From an uncultured Bacteroidota bacterium (GTDB lineage: Bacteria > Bacteroidota > Bacteroidia > Chitinophagales > Chitinophagaceae), in NCBI GenBank assembly GCA_903877645.1, contig CAIRES010000052.1, forward strand, positions 1 through 34,060: a stretch of DNA of 34,060 nt, given 5' to 3'. How positions within the stretch are numbered: position 1 is the first letter of the stretch; every line of letters starts with the position of its first letter. The notes below the pieces were generated by a model. That model saw only the letters and a list, made by a program, of their open reading frames with translations, made no database searches and was not told the origin of the DNA. A program made the position numbers and the translations under genes. Shown one piece after another: positions 1 to 6,776 of the stretch.

Positions 1-2
1 CA

Positions 3-1160
3 TTATTTGCCTGTACTATTATTTGAAGGGTAAAAATGATCGTACGTTTTCTCCACAAAGTCCCTTGCGAGTTTGTCCAGGTTGCGTGAAGTGTACATGA
101 TCACTATACAGTCGGCTTTATTCAACTGGTCCATGCAATATTGGTCATCCAGAAAGTGCCGGGCCTTTTCGGGTATGTCCTTATTGACCAAAGTCATATA
201 ATAATACCATATCTGCCAGTTATTATCTGTATGGTCCATAAATCCTTCATCCATCCACTGAAAAAGAAAGCTGTCACCGATGTATATTACATTGGGTTTT
301 ACCATGCTTTTATCTTCCTTGTATTGCACCACGGGATAAGTGAACGTCTCGTGTGCCAATGGAAAAATAAGGTTCATTGACCTTGCTATGTCGTTATCTG
401 TCCCTCTGGGTATATCAGTGTGTATGACATCATTCCAATAAGGATGTACCATTCGTGTACCCCTTAGTTTTTCCATATAGTTGGTAAAGCTATCGGCAGC
501 CAGTAAGGAGCCGTATATAGACCAGTGGAACCCCTGTTTTGGGAATAAAAGTTCGGTGCTTTTGCTTTTCATGGCGAGGAACCAGGCGTTAAAATCAACC
601 TGGTTCAACCCCATAGAATCGGCGAGCTTTTTGTAGACTTCATAATTGGTTGTTTTGCGGGGAGCTTCTTTGTACTCCTTAGGGAAATATTCGGGATAGT
701 AAAATGCCTTACATGGCGACTGCACAAAGATCAGCGACTTGCCAAGCTTTGCCAGTGTATCCTGAATGGCTTTCATTTTCCTTACCTTCTCGTGTATATA
801 AGGGTATCCGTTGTAATCCCTGCCAAGGTAGCTATAGATAAACACGTCCTGGAAAACACAGGAATTATCACCGATCAGCCGCCATTCCGAATGTATCTTT
901 TTAAACAGGTCGTAGTCAATTTCATCCGTAAGCCTGATCAGGTCGGGCCGGAGGCCCATATTATCATTGATATATTGGTTCTTCTTATTCCAGTAAGCGC
1001 CGTCAAACCATTTATTTACTGTAAAGACGGTATCAGGAGCTATAGTAAACTCACCATTCAGCCCTTTACTTTTTATAAATGGCAACGCCTTCTGCACCAT
1101 AGGCAGAAAGAGCACTGCAAAAATAAAAAGAAGCATACCTGTTTTCACCTTACTACCCAT
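3..1160 (-). CDS. AlgJ/AlgX-like SGNH-fold protein of polymer O-acetylation
   Basis: 385 residues. It has one N-terminal membrane anchor (about residues 8-24) and a periplasmic domain resembling the AlgJ/AlgX SGNH-hydrolase-like family. The nucleophile motif is visible as VIYIGDSF (Ser297), and a second block, GFHWSIYGSLLAADS (His212), matches the family's HW motif. In AlgX/AlgJ the catalytic Asp lies two residues before that His; here the position is Gly210, so the classical triad is not obvious. It follows the MBOAT gene on the same strand with only 3 nt between, so the two are surely cotranscribed. In this arrangement the membrane MBOAT passes acetyl groups across the membrane and the AlgJ partner helps move them to an exopolysaccharide or another surface polymer. 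The polymer cannot be named, because no glycosyltransferase or polymerase gene is adjacent. The gene is complete; its stop lies at the left edge. Confidence 0.75.
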   Translation of the reverse strand: MGSKVKTGMLLFIFAVLFLPMVQKALPFIKSKGLNGEFTIAPDTVFTVNKWFDGAYWNKKNQYINDNMGLRPDLIRLTDEIDYDLFKKIHSEWRLIGDNSCVFQDVFIYSYLGRDYNGYPYIHEKVRKMKAIQDTLAKLGKSLIFVQSPCKAFYYPEYFPKEYKEAPRKTTNYEVYKKLADSMGLNQVDFNAWFLAMKSKSTELLFPKQGFHWSIYGSLLAADSFTNYMEKLRGTRMVHPYWNDVIHTDIPRGTDNDIARSMNLIFPLAHETFTYPVVQYKEDKSMVKPNVIYIGDSFLFQWMDEGFMDHTDNNWQIWYYYMTLVNKDIPEKARHFLDDQYCMDQLNKADCIVIMYTSRNLDKLARDFVEKTYDHFYPSNNSTGK

Positions 1161-1163
1161 GAC

Positions 1164-2588
1164 CTAAAACCTGAAATAAATGAACGGATTGAAAGTAGAT
1201 ACTGTAATACGGCCGGCACATATGATCAACAACAACAAAGTAGCGGCAGCCATCACCAGGTGCAGCCTGAGGGTATAATCTGAAAAGAACACCCGCTGCT
1301 GCACCTTTCGCCCCCAAGCAGATAATGTAAAGAACGAGAAGAACCCGGCGAGCAGGAGCATAGAAAGATATTCGCGATCCATGTGCCAAGCCCCCATATC
1401 TGCATGCCAGGCAAACATTCTGTGGAGATAACCTAATGAAGTATGCAAATGCTCTGCCTTGAAAAACACCCACCCGATCAGCACCACAGGGAAGGTGTAA
1501 ATGATGGCAGCTTTACCCATACGTTCCAGCCATTTGCCGAGAAAGACACGCTCCATCACGAGGAAGAAACCATGATAAGCACCCCAGATAATAAAACCCC
1601 ATGCAGCGCCATGCCACAGCCCCGATGCCAGGAACACCAGCCATAGATTGAAATAAAGCCGCATCTTACTATTCACCCGGTTGCCACCGAGCGGTATATA
1701 CAGGTAATTGCGCATCCACGTGCCGAGGGTGATGTGCCACCCCCGCCAGAAATCGGTGATGGAAACAGAAGTATATGGATTATTGAAGTTCTCAGGAAAC
1801 CGGAAACCCATCATCAGCCCAAGGCCGATGGCCATATCGGAATAGCCTGAAAAGTCGAAGTATATCTGGAAGGTATAGCTCAATGCGCCGAACCATGCGG
1901 TAACAGTACCCAATTGGGCATGCGGAGTATTGAATATTACATCGGCAGCAGCACCGAGCACATTGGCGATCAATACCTTCTTGCCCAGGCCTATGAAGAA
2001 GCGGTACAATCCCTTCAGCTTATTGTCCTGCGTTTCGTAGTCTGTATGGTCATATATCTGCCCGGCAAAGTCGTGGTAACGAATGATAGGGCCTGCTATC
2101 AACTTGGGAAAAAGGATGATGTACAATTGATAGTCCCAGAAGTTTTTTAATGGCTTGTGCACTCCGCGATAGACATCTACCACATAAGTAAGCGTTTCGA
2201 AAGTATAGAACGAAATGCCAATAGGCAGCACCAGTTTGGTCCATGAGAGGGCTTTGATACCCATATGCCCCAGCACCACATTTACATTCTCTACAAAGAA
2301 ATTGCTATACTTGAAGTAAAAAAGTAGCCCCAGGTTAATGGCGAGCGATACACACAGCAAAGCGGTTTTGCCCGATCTTCGGGACATGGAGGACATATAC
2401 CGCACCACATAGAAATCTACAACTGTAGTACCCAATATCACAAAAATGAACTTAGGTGCGCCAAAGGAATAGAACAGGATACTGCCCAGCAAAATAACCG
2501 TATTCTTATACTTCTTATCGGCCAGATAATAAATAAGGAAGAACAGGGGGAGGAAATAAAATATAAAAGCTATACTGCTAAATACCAT
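1164..2588 (-). CDS. MBOAT family O-acyltransferase (AlgI-like)
   Basis: 474 residues from the chosen ATG (MVFSSIAFIFYFLPLF). The reading frame stays open further upstream to 2723, but that extension is not hydrophobic or family-like, so 2588 is preferred. It is a polytopic membrane protein with the full AlgI signature: DFSGYSDMAIGLGLMMGF (about 245-262), DFWRGWHITLGTWMRNYLYIPLGG (about 279-302, with His285), then SGLWHGAAW with the presumed catalytic His326, and GAYHG (His339). The family transfers an acetyl group from the cytoplasmic side to a periplasmic acceptor for O-acetylation of alginate, cellulose or similar polymers. It is the first gene of a two-gene unit with the AlgJ-like gene. 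Family membership is certain from the motifs; the substrate is unknown. Confidence 0.93.
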   Translation of the reverse strand: MVFSSIAFIFYFLPLFFLIYYLADKKYKNTVILLGSILFYSFGAPKFIFVILGTTVVDFYVVRYMSSMSRRSGKTALLCVSLAINLGLLFYFKYSNFFVENVNVVLGHMGIKALSWTKLVLPIGISFYTFETLTYVVDVYRGVHKPLKNFWDYQLYIILFPKLIAGPIIRYHDFAGQIYDHTDYETQDNKLKGLYRFFIGLGKKVLIANVLGAAADVIFNTPHAQLGTVTAWFGALSYTFQIYFDFSGYSDMAIGLGLMMGFRFPENFNNPYTSVSITDFWRGWHITLGTWMRNYLYIPLGGNRVNSKMRLYFNLWLVFLASGLWHGAAWGFIIWGAYHGFFLVMERVFLGKWLERMGKAAIIYTFPVVLIGWVFFKAEHLHTSLGYLHRMFAWHADMGAWHMDREYLSMLLLAGFFSFFTLSAWGRKVQQRVFFSDYTLRLHLVMAAATLLLLIICAGRITVSTFNPFIYFRF

Positions 2589-2863
2589 GTTTCGATCAGG
2601 GTGGTTTTCACCACAAGGTAAATAACAAATAACAAATCTTAAATCCCAAATTCCGGAGTGAACCGTGGACCGTACGAAATGGCCCGTGTATGAGGTATTT
2701 AAACCGTGGAAAAGGTTGCACAAGTGCTCTTTTCTTTCTAGCCACGATTGAAACCGTGGGTTATGTTAAATAATTGTATTCCGTACCTTATACCCAATAA
2801 AACAACAGTTAAATTCATGGTTATGCGACCAATATCTCTTAACTTTAAGACACAAATCTCATC
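2589..2863. other. Divergent intergenic region with three AACCGTGG copies
   Basis: This 275-nt gap lies between the MBOAT gene (leftward) and the sirtuin gene (rightward). AACCGTGG occurs three times on the + strand, at 2661-2668, 2702-2709 and 2751-2758; the last two extend to AAACCGTGG. A short run of AAATAAC units lies near 2620-2637. I see no convincing ORF here. The repeats could be operator sites for one or both divergent genes, but this is inference. Confidence 0.4.
2840..2847 (+). promoter_or_regulatory. Probable -7 element (TAACTTTA) of the sirtuin gene
   Basis: TAACTTTA matches the Bacteroidota -7 consensus TAnnTTTG except for the last base, and ends 16 nt before the sirtuin ATG. 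No clear TTTG -33 partner is visible, so the call is tentative. Confidence 0.35.
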
Positions 2864-3571
2864 ATGGCAAAAGCAGTAAAAACACCGAAACAAAAGCTCG
2901 TAGTGCTCACCGGTGCCGGCATTAGTGCAGAGAGTGGTTTGCGCACCTTCCGTGATGCAGATGGCCTGTGGGAGGGCTATAATGTAGAAGATGTAGCCAC
3001 GCCCCGAGCCTGGCGCAAAGACAGGCAACTGGTACTGGACTTTTACAATCTGCGCCGCAAGGATGTGCAGGCCGCAAAGCCCAATGCTGCCCACATAGCC
3101 CTTGCAGAACTACAGGAATACTATGATGTATACATAGTGACCCAGAACATAGACGACCTGCACGAGCGGGCAGGCTCTAAAAATGTGCTGCACCTGCATG
3201 GCGAAATAATGAAGATGCGCAGCGAGAAGGACCCTACTAAGTTTTATCCCATAAATGCCGATATTCAACTGGGCCATATAGCCACAGATGGCAGCCAGTA
3301 CCGCCCGCATGTTGTATGGTTTGAAGAGCCGGTGCCCATGATAGAAGTAGCTATACCTATAATGTATGATGCTGATATATTCGTGCTGATAGGCACTTCC
3401 CTTGCTGTTTACCCGGCTGCGGGATTGGTGGACTATGTACGTGAACGTGTGCCTAAATATGTAATAGACAAGGTGATACCTGAGGTAAAGCGATACAAGA
3501 ATATTATTCCCATAGAGATGGTTGCGACTGAAGGGGTGGCTGAATTAAAGAGGTTATTGAAAAACCCTTAA
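2864..3571 (+). CDS. cobB: Sir2 family NAD-dependent protein deacylase (sirtuin, CobB-like, cysteine-free)
   Basis: 235 residues, the normal length for a single-domain bacterial sirtuin. The NAD-binding GAGISAESGLRTFRD is at 17-31, QNIDDLH at 94-100, and the catalytic His112 lies in HLHGE. FYNLRRK (Tyr61, Arg64) carries the YxxR pair that in SIRT5 and E. coli CobB recognises acidic acyl groups, so desuccinylase/demalonylase as well as deacetylase activity is plausible. The stretch 115-147 that normally holds the four zinc cysteines contains none, and I find no cysteine in the whole protein. Zinc-less CobB homologues occur in other Bacteroidota to my knowledge, so this is probably a lineage trait rather than damage. 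It is a single gene that converges on ftsY. Confidence 0.92.
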   Translation: MAKAVKTPKQKLVVLTGAGISAESGLRTFRDADGLWEGYNVEDVATPRAWRKDRQLVLDFYNLRRKDVQAAKPNAAHIALAELQEYYDVYIVTQNIDDLHERAGSKNVLHLHGEIMKMRSEKDPTKFYPINADIQLGHIATDGSQYRPHVVWFEEPVPMIEVAIPIMYDADIFVLIGTSLAVYPAAGLVDYVRERVPKYVIDKVIPEVKRYKNIIPIEMVATEGVAELKRLLKNP

Positions 3572-3597
3572 CCCATAGGCTACCATCGCGAGTCGAA

Positions 3598-3637
3598 GGG
3601 CGTTGCCCCTCGCTAAGAGATTGTGCCCTTTCAGGGC
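3598..3637. terminator. Paired GGGC hairpins between convergent genes
   Basis: GGGC-GTT-GCCC (3598-3608) is followed by GCCCT-TTC-AGGGC (3625-3637). The 9-mer GGGCGTTGC occurs in both halves, so several alternative pairings are possible. It lies between the convergent sirtuin and ftsY genes, consistent with a bidirectional terminator, although no strong T tract follows. A small REP-like element is the alternative. Confidence 0.35.
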
Positions 3638-3674
3638 GTTGCTAAAGGGAAGCCAATTTTGTAGTTTGGATTTG

Positions 3675-4652
3675 TTACTTCTCTAAATTGAAGAGGCTAT
3701 CTACAAACTCTTCTTTGTTGAATATATGGAGGTCGTCCATACGCTCGCCCACGCCTATGTATTTTACAGGTATCTTGAATTGATTGGCTATTGCCAGCAC
3801 TACACCGCCCTTTGCAGTGCCATCGAGCTTAGTAATAGCTATAGCAGTTACATCTGTGGCAGCAGTAAAGTGCTTGGCCTGCTCTATGGCGTTTTGGCCT
3901 GTGCTACCGTCCAATACCAACAGCACTTCGTGCGGTGCGTCAGGCATTTTCTTTTTGATCACACGGTGTATCTTGCCCAGCTCATCCATCAGGTAGGCCT
4001 TGTTGTGCAAGCGGCCTGCAGTATCAATAATGATCACATCTGAATCCCTGGCTATGCCGCTTTGTATAGTATCAAAAGCTACCGAGCTGGGATCGCTGCC
4101 CATTTCCTTCATTACTATGGGTACGCCTACCCTATCGCTCCATATGGTCAGTTGGTCTACTGCGGCCGCGCGGAAGGTATCAGCCGCACCGAGCAGCACG
4201 CTCTTACCACTTTTCTTAAAGTTATTGGCCAGCTTGCCTATGGTTGTGGTTTTGCCTACACCGTTCACACCTACAACCAGTATCACATAAGGCTTCTTAC
4301 CGGGTGGCAGATCGAAAGTAGCAAACTCATTGGAGGGCGCAGAGGTGAGCATGCCCATGATCTCCTCCTGTAGTATGCTGTTCAATTGTGCTGTACCCAC
4401 ATATTTATCCCTGGCCGCGCGTTTTTCTATACGGTCAATAATGGCCACAGTAGTTTCTACGCCCACATCAGAGCTGATCAGGGCATTCTCCAGTTCATCG
4501 AGCACCTCCTCATCTACCTTGTCTTTACCGGCAATTGCCTTGGTGAGCTTCGAGAAAAACCCTTCTTTGGTCTTCTTCAGCCCTTCGTCCAGCGCCTGCT
4601 TTTGCTCTTCCTGCTCTTTGTTCCGCTTAAAAAGTTTGTCAAATAAACCCAT
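3675..4652 (-). CDS. ftsY: Signal recognition particle receptor FtsY
   Basis: 325 residues. FtsY is the membrane-associated GTPase that receives ribosome-SRP (Ffh) complexes and hands nascent membrane proteins to the Sec translocon. The SRP GTPase motifs are complete: P-loop GVNGVGKTT (128-136), DTFRAAA (158-164), DTAGR (210-214) and TKLDG (274-278). The C-terminal GVGERMDDLHIFN is typical of FtsY rather than Ffh, and there is no M domain. The N-terminal acidic A domain is reduced to about 30 charged residues, as usual in Bacteroidota. A TAATTTTG promoter element lies 19 nt upstream of the ATG. It is transcribed alone, converging on the sirtuin gene. Confidence 0.98.
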   Translation of the reverse strand: MGLFDKLFKRNKEQEEQKQALDEGLKKTKEGFFSKLTKAIAGKDKVDEEVLDELENALISSDVGVETTVAIIDRIEKRAARDKYVGTAQLNSILQEEIMGMLTSAPSNEFATFDLPPGKKPYVILVVGVNGVGKTTTIGKLANNFKKSGKSVLLGAADTFRAAAVDQLTIWSDRVGVPIVMKEMGSDPSSVAFDTIQSGIARDSDVIIIDTAGRLHNKAYLMDELGKIHRVIKKKMPDAPHEVLLVLDGSTGQNAIEQAKHFTAATDVTAIAITKLDGTAKGGVVLAIANQFKIPVKYIGVGERMDDLHIFNKEEFVDSLFNLEK

Positions 4653-4671
4653 GGTATATGTTTAACGGCTG

Positions 4672-4679
4672 CAAAATTA
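4672..4679 (-). promoter_or_regulatory. ftsY -7 promoter element (TAATTTTG)
   Basis: On the - strand the sequence reads TAATTTTG, an exact TAnnTTTG match, 19 nt upstream of the ftsY ATG. No clear -33 TTTG is visible. It supports the chosen start at 4652. Confidence 0.6.
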
Positions 4680-4816
4680 GCATTTATATGGTAGTAGTTG
4701 GTTTAAAGTAGATAGTAGACAGCAGAAAGCGGTTAACTTTTGATCATATACCACTTAAAACAGGAGTGAAAGATGGTGATTTCGGAAAACTGAGTATAAA
4801 ACACCAAAACCACACT

Positions 4817-4824
4817 TATCTTTA
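4817..4824 (+). promoter_or_regulatory. Probable -7 element (TATCTTTA) of the 64-residue membrane protein gene
   Basis: TATCTTTA differs from TAnnTTTG only in the last base and ends 14 nt before the ATG at 4839. The same octamer precedes the ACP gene (9568-9575). Confidence 0.4.
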
Positions 4825-4838
4825 CTTCAAAGCTTTTT

Positions 4839-5033
4839 ATGAAAAAAGGATCTGATTATAGAGTAAGGCTTGTACTGGGTTGTATATTTCTCGTATATGC
4901 CATACTGAGCAAGATATTTGGCTGGCAGGGCAGCAAATTCGCAGCCGAAATGGCCGGTATATTCCTCATTTTTGGACTGATTAGTTGGATAGCGGCGCAG
5001 ATAAAAAAGAAAAAAGACGTTACTCCAAACTAA
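4839..5033 (+). CDS. Small two-helix membrane protein, function unknown
   Basis: 64 residues. Two hydrophobic helices (about 11-28 and 37-54) are separated by a short loop (SKIFGWQGSKF), with a Lys/Arg-rich N-terminus and a KKKKD tail; this predicts both ends in the cytoplasm. I do not recognise a family. A promoter-like TATCTTTA lies 14 nt upstream. It is a monocistronic gene between ftsY (divergent) and a convergent secreted-protein gene. The clean two-helix topology and upstream element make it a likely real gene. Confidence 0.6.
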   Translation: MKKGSDYRVRLVLGCIFLVYAILSKIFGWQGSKFAAEMAGIFLIFGLISWIAAQIKKKKDVTPN

Positions 5034-5076
5034 TAGGTCAAGATCGATGAGAGTGCAACCATTTGGAACAAAACTA

Positions 5077-5532
5077 TCACCTCATTTGTTCGATCCTGTA
5101 CTGTTTGTCTGAAAAATCAACGACTGCGTAGTTGCCCAATTGCTTCTCGCTGCCGGTACCGGATATGGTGATGTGGCCCTTTAGTGTTCCTTTTTGGGTG
5201 GCGCAGTCGTAAAACAGTACATCTCCCTTTAACACCAATGCACTACCATCGTAGATGGCTACCTTATCAGCTCGGAAGTTACGCATAGTGGTAGCGCCCT
5301 CGCCCTTATATTTTTTCGTATCCACATCTGTTATTTGTACAGGGCCATCAAGCTCAAAATTTCCATCCTCCACAGTCACATAGCTGCTTTGTTTCTTGGT
5401 AAGTATCAGGGTTTCGTCGTGCATCACTATTTTATCAAAATGCACATAGAAGCACTGCTTTGGTGCAGTTATATTTTGCTGCGCAAAGGAGGCAGAGGGA
5501 AGGAGGAGCAAAGACAGCATTATGTTTTTCAT
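5077..5532 (-). CDS. Secreted beta-rich protein, possibly OstA/LptA-like
   Basis: 151 residues starting with a clear signal peptide (MKNIMLSLLLLPSASFAQ, cleavage predicted near residues 18-19). The mature part is a run of alternating short beta-strand segments (DKIVMHDETLILTKKQS, GNFELDGPVQI, DKVAIYDGSALVLKGDVLFYDC, KGTLKGHITISG). This is reminiscent of the OstA/LptA beta-jellyroll that binds lipopolysaccharide, but no diagnostic motif is conclusive. There are two cysteines in the mature part. The gene is alone, convergent with the small membrane protein gene and divergent from the CDF gene. Export is well supported; the function is a guess. Confidence 0.6.
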   Translation of the reverse strand: MKNIMLSLLLLPSASFAQQNITAPKQCFYVHFDKIVMHDETLILTKKQSSYVTVEDGNFELDGPVQITDVDTKKYKGEGATTMRNFRADKVAIYDGSALVLKGDVLFYDCATQKGTLKGHITISGTGSEKQLGNYAVVDFSDKQYRIEQMR

Positions 5533-5713
5533 ATTGGCAAAAATTTTTGGTTCGGATATATAACTGAGTTATTGCAATTTTTATTGTATTGTAAGGATGT
5601 TTTATGATTTATCCTGTATTTTCAGGTTATTCAAGCGATCTTTGACATTTTAGACTATTAGAAATAATGCAATAACTAACTAAGTATCAAAGGCATGATT
5701 ATTTTGCAGCCTA

Positions 5714-6616
5714 ATGGCAATGAGATCATCAAGGGCATTTCTTTACATATCGCTTGCAGCCGATGTGAGCATAGCTATAAGTAAATTTATAGCTGCCGGC
5801 ATTACAGGCAGCGCCTCGATGATGTCGGAGGCAATACATTCGGTAATAGATGCCGTGAGCCAGGTAATGCTGATATGGGGTATAAAGATCAGTAAAAAAA
5901 AGGCAGACAATGTGCGCCCGTTCGGGTATGGCAAGGAGCTGTATTTCTGGTCGTTCGTAGTTTCGCTGGTGATCTTCCTGATAGGCGGCTGCATCTCATT
6001 TTACCAGGGCTTGTTTCGATTGCGGCAGCCTGAGTTCAGGAGTAGTCCTACTTCAAGTTACGTGACACTCGCCATAGCATTTGTATTTACATCCATATCC
6101 ATGTTCTACGCCCGAAAAGCATTTAACAGCCAGCGTAGCCAGCCTCATTTCCTGCAAGCGGTGACTGAAAGTAAGGATCCATCTACATTTATAGTATTGC
6201 TGGGTGATATAGGCGATATGCTGGGATTGATAGTTGCGTTCCTGGGGGTATACCTCGGTCGGTTGTTTCACAACCCGTACTACGATGGTATTGCCTCGAT
6301 GATCATCGGGCTCATACTCATAGCCATCTCCCTGCTGCTGGTGCGCGAAAGCAAAAGCCTGCTCATGGGTGAGACCACCAGCAGGAAGACATTGCGCCGG
6401 GTTGTAACCATAGCAGAGGCAGACGAAGCTGTGCTAAGGGTGAAGAAGCACTTCTCGATGTATATGGGACCGGAAGATGTGTTATTGCAACTGATCGCCG
6501 TCTTTAAAAAGGACCTCACTACCCAGCAGATCACCGACGCTATAGAGCGGATCACTAAGCTCATACAGGCTGAGTTTCCACGTATCAAGCAGATATTTAT
6601 TGAACCGGTGAAGTGA
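5714..6616 (+). CDS. Cation diffusion facilitator (CDF) family metal transporter
   Basis: 300 residues with about six transmembrane helices. CDF proteins exchange cytoplasmic Zn2+, or related divalent metals, for protons. The TM2 site is visible in SEAIHSVIDAVSQ (Glu39, His42, Asp46) and the TM5 site in GDIGDMLG (Asp165, Asp168). FGYGKELYFWS after TM2 and RESKSLLMGE after TM6 resemble the SLC30A9-like branch rather than FieF, whose TM2 site is DxxxD. The C-terminal cytoplasmic domain (about 215-300) is present but short of His/Cys. Metal specificity cannot be read with confidence; zinc is the default. A weak TTATTTTG lies 7 nt before the ATG. The gene is complete and monocistronic. Confidence 0.9.
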   Translation: MAMRSSRAFLYISLAADVSIAISKFIAAGITGSASMMSEAIHSVIDAVSQVMLIWGIKISKKKADNVRPFGYGKELYFWSFVVSLVIFLIGGCISFYQGLFRLRQPEFRSSPTSSYVTLAIAFVFTSISMFYARKAFNSQRSQPHFLQAVTESKDPSTFIVLLGDIGDMLGLIVAFLGVYLGRLFHNPYYDGIASMIIGLILIAISLLLVRESKSLLMGETTSRKTLRRVVTIAEADEAVLRVKKHFSMYMGPEDVLLQLIAVFKKDLTTQQITDAIERITKLIQAEFPRIKQIFIEPVK

Positions 6617-6739
6617 GGGTTGTCAGAACTATGATCTATAATGATTTATTTGATAATTATGATCTTAGGGCGAAGTTATAGGTTGATATCTCATCATATA
6701 GGTACTTGAGGTAGAACTGCTGAAAATGGCTGTATTTCA

Positions 6740-6770
6740 TTGCGGAATTGCTCCTAATTTGCTAATTTCG
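6740..6770 (+). promoter_or_regulatory. Candidate sucA promoter (TTG-N20-TAATTTCG)
   Basis: TTG at 6740-6742 and TAATTTCG at 6763-6770 (one mismatch to TAnnTTTG) are separated by 20 nt. The element ends 6 nt before the preferred ATG at 6777, so the transcript would have almost no leader. It also argues against the upstream ATG at 6726. Confidence 0.4.
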
Positions 6771-6776
6771 CATTTG

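Noticed and set aside
2589-2723. Longer N-terminus of the MBOAT protein
   Set aside because: The 45 added residues are not hydrophobic or family-like, and ATG 2588 begins directly at the first membrane helix.
6726-6776. Upstream ATG as the sucA start
   Set aside because: It adds 17 residues foreign to the family and lies upstream of the candidate promoter; 6777 gives the standard N-terminus.
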